Origin: Phycisphaerales bacterium UBA7708
Lineage (GTDB): Bacteria; Planctomycetota; Phycisphaerae; Sedimentisphaerales; Anaerohalosphaeraceae
Assembly (NCBI GenBank): GCA_002482415.1
Contig: DLFY01000164.1
Coordinates: 18,103 to 25,656, forward strand
Direction of reading: 5' to 3'
DNA: 7,554 bases
In this document: positions 5,507-7,554 of the stretch, piece by piece
Layout of the letters: the number at the start of each line of letters is the position of its first letter
How positions within the stretch are numbered: the stretch's first letter is position 1
Position numbers and translations under genes: made by a program
The notes under the pieces: model-generated
Database searches by the model: none
Told to the model about the DNA's origin: nothing
What the model saw: the letters and a program-made list of their open reading frames with translations, nothing else

Positions 5507-7554
5507 ATGCGTTTGAACGGTTCGATACGAGCGATAGGATGTTCTGTCCTGGGTATTCTGGCTGCGGTCTTTTTGTCGTCGCCGGTACAGGCAAATAATT
5601 CACTGCGTTATTACTTTCCGCCGGAGCAGAATCTCAATAAAACGATTACCACGCAGGTCTGCATTTATGGCGGCACCTCATCGGGCGTGGTTGCGGCACT
5701 CGAATTGAAACGCCTGGGCATCAGTTCCGTGATTGTTCATCCGGGTATCCGGCTGGGCGGCCTGTCGGCGGGGGGGCTGGGCTGGACGGACTTTGGCAAC
5801 AAGGAGGCAGTGCAGGGGATCGCACGGGAATTCTATCAACGTGTGGGGGCCAAATACGGAGCGGCCGAGAATTGGGCGTTTGAGCCGTCGGTTGCCCTGG
5901 CCGTGTTTCAGGATATGGTGCAGGAAGCCGGAGTGCAAGTCTATTACAAGGCCTTCCTGAATCGCAGCAGCGGCGTGGTGATGTCCGGCGGACGTATCGT
6001 GCGGATTACCACCGAACACGGTCTGACGGTCAATGCCGATTACTTTATCGACGCCACCTATGAAGGCGACCTGATGGCGGCGGCGGGTGTCACCTATGTC
6101 ACAGGCCGGGAAAGCAATGCGGCCTATGGTGAAACCTATAACGGCCAGCAGGTTCGAAACACACATCAGTTTCTCCGCGATGTGAGTCCTTATGTCGTGG
6201 CCGGCGATTCCAGCAGCGGATTGCTTCCGGGCATCGAAACCGCTATCCCTGTTGCCGGGCAGGGGGATCATCGCATCCAGGCCTACAACTTCCGGATTTG
6301 CATGACCGATGTGGCGGCCAACCGTGTGCCTTTCCCGAAGCCGGCCAACTACGACCGGAGCTGGTATGTTCTGCTGGAACGCTATCTTGCGGCGGGATTC
6401 GGGACAGAGTTTGACAACTTCTTTAATAAATTCGACCGGATTAAAAACGGAAAAACCGATACCAATAACCATGGCGCTGTCTCGACCGATTTTATTGGTC
6501 AGAACTTCAACTGGCCCAACGGCAGCTATCAGGAACGGGAAACCATCTTCCAGCGGCATGTGACCTATATTCAGGGCTACTGGTGGTTTGTCGCCAACGA
6601 CCCGGCGGTCGGGCAGGCGGCGCCGACCATTCAGGCTAAAGCGCAGAATTGGGGCCTGGCGGCGGATGAATTTACCGAAACCGGAAACTGGCCTTGCCAG
6701 TTGTATATCCGTGAAGCCCGCCGGATGGTGTCGGATTATGTGATTACCGAACATGATTTCCTGGGCAAGACCCAGCCCAAAGATTCCGTGGGGCTGGCAT
6801 CCTATAATATGGATTCGCATAACTGCTATCGTTTTGTCAATGCATCCGGATTTGTCAAAAATGAAGGCGATGTGCAGATCGGCGGCAATACCCCCTATCG
6901 ATTGTCATACCGGGCGATAATCCCGCGCAGCGGCCAGTGTTCCAATCTGGCGATTCCGGTCTGTGTGTCTGCGTCGCATATCGCCTATGGTTCAGTGCGA
7001 ATGGAGCCGGTCTTTATGATTCTGGGGCAGTCTTCGGCGGCCGCTGTCGCTCAGGCGATTGGACGCGGCAATATCGGGCTTCAGGGGGTGGACGTTCCAC
7101 AGCTTCAGAAAACCCTCATCCAGCGCGGCCAGCGGATTTACTGGGGGGATCCGATCGAGGAGATCGAAGGCACCGTGATTGATTCCGAAGATGACAACGG
7201 CGTAGTCAGGGTGGGGGTCTGGCCGGCCAGCAGTTCGGTATCCGGGTATAACGGACGGAATTATCTTCATGATGATAACGCGGGAAAGGGGCAAAAGTCT
7301 GTTACGTTTCAACTCAATGTGCCCACCGCTGGGCCGTATGATGTCTATCTGAGGTGGACTTCCCACGACAACCGGGCGTCAAATGTGCCGGTGACGGTCA
7401 ATCATGATGAAAGAACAGCAAACCATGTGGTCAATCAGAAATCAAATGGAGGCAAATGGAATCTGCTGGGGCGGTATCGGTTTTCCGCCGGCACAGGCAC
7501 GGTTGTGATTTCCAATACGGGTACTGACGGATATGTGGCTGCAGATGCGGTTTT
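5507..7554 (+). CDS. Secreted FAD-dependent oxidoreductase with golvesin/xanthan-lyase-like C-terminal domain (3' end outside window)
   Basis: The frame is open from 5507 to the window end: 682 codons plus two bases, without a stop or frameshift. Residues 1-29 are a Sec signal peptide (VLGILAAVFLSSPVQA, no twin arginine). The FAD-binding fold begins VCIYGGTSSGVVAALELKRL (51-70), then GGLSAGGLGWTDFG (84-97), followed by NADYFIDATYEGDLMAAAG (176-194), IREARRMVSDY (401-411), SYNMDSHNCYRF (432-443) and IPVCVSASHIAYGSVRMEPV (483-502). These are hallmarks of the FAD-dependent oxidoreductase family often annotated near xanthan-lyase-type proteins. From about 566 a beta-rich golvesin/Xly-type domain follows (GPYDVYLRWTSHDNRA, 609-624) and is cut off at DGYVAADAV. 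The substrate is unknown; a sugar or polysaccharide oxidation in the cell envelope is plausible. The site that often holds an acidic ribose-binding residue after the second beta strand is His78 here. A terminator upstream and its own promoter candidate suggest a separate unit. Confidence 0.87.
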   Translation, partial: MRLNGSIRAIGCSVLGILAAVFLSSPVQANNSLRYYFPPEQNLNKTITTQVCIYGGTSSGVVAALELKRLGISSVIVHPGIRLGGLSAGGLGWTDFGNKEAVQGIAREFYQRVGAKYGAAENWAFEPSVALAVFQDMVQEAGVQVYYKAFLNRSSGVVMSGGRIVRITTEHGLTVNADYFIDATYEGDLMAAAGVTYVTGRESNAAYGETYNGQQVRNTHQFLRDVSPYVVAGDSSSGLLPGIETAIPVAGQGDHRIQAYNFRICMTDVAANRVPFPKPANYDRSWYVLLERYLAAGFGTEFDNFFNKFDRIKNGKTDTNNHGAVSTDFIGQNFNWPNGSYQERETIFQRHVTYIQGYWWFVANDPAVGQAAPTIQAKAQNWGLAADEFTETGNWPCQLYIREARRMVSDYVITEHDFLGKTQPKDSVGLASYNMDSHNCYRFVNASGFVKNEGDVQIGGNTPYRLSYRAIIPRSGQCSNLAIPVCVSASHIAYGSVRMEPVFMILGQSSAAAVAQAIGRGNIGLQGVDVPQLQKTLIQRGQRIYWGDPIEEIEGTVIDSEDDNGVVRVGVWPASSSVSGYNGRNYLHDDNAGKGQKSVTFQLNVPTAGPYDVYLRWTSHDNRASNVPVTVNHDERTANHVVNQKSNGGKWNLLGRYRFSAGTGTVVISNTGTDGYVAADAV

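Noticed and set aside
5678..6820. 380-codon open frame on the - strand
   Set aside because: It lies wholly inside the oxidoreductase gene, whose + strand translation carries continuous family motifs. The - strand protein has no recognisable domain and no convincing start signal.

Overview
The window looks like chromosomal DNA from a Planctomycetota-type bacterium, most likely a Phycisphaerae/Sedimentisphaerales-like polysaccharide degrader. This is inferred from family architecture alone: a short ECF sigma factor of the Rhodopirellula/Verrucomicrobium type, a large FecR-like anti-sigma partner ending in an NPCBM-like domain, a secreted LamG protein with a dockerin-like cysteine-containing tail, and a secreted FAD-dependent oxidoreductase with a golvesin/xanthan-lyase-type C-terminal domain. 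No rRNA, tRNA, CRISPR array or insertion sequence was seen.

Layout, all genes on the + strand. Positions 1-518 hold the 3' part of an RHS/YD-repeat gene, entering from outside the window. It stops early, and recognisable RHS-like coding sequence continues in another frame to about 613, so the gene looks decayed. An AT-rich stretch (about 660-745) with a TATAAT box precedes a two-gene unit: an ECF sigma factor (774-1325) and its FecR-like membrane anti-sigma factor (1322-3034), joined by an ATGA stop/start overlap. After 62 bp comes a secreted 715-residue LamG/PKD-type protein (3097-5244) that may belong to the same transcript or use its own weak promoter. A strong hairpin terminator (5288-5331) closes this block. 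A separate unit then starts with a possible promoter lying in an inverted repeat (5410-5442), followed by the FAD-dependent oxidoreductase (5507 to the window end, incomplete at its 3' end).

Working model (inference): the FecR-like protein crosses the inner membrane once. Its cytoplasmic N-terminus would hold the sigma factor, and its periplasmic FecR and NPCBM-like domains would sense a glycan or cell-surface state. Released sigma factor would then drive surface or secreted proteins such as the LamG protein and perhaps the oxidoreductase. No TonB-dependent transducer is encoded here, unlike classical FecIRA-type systems.
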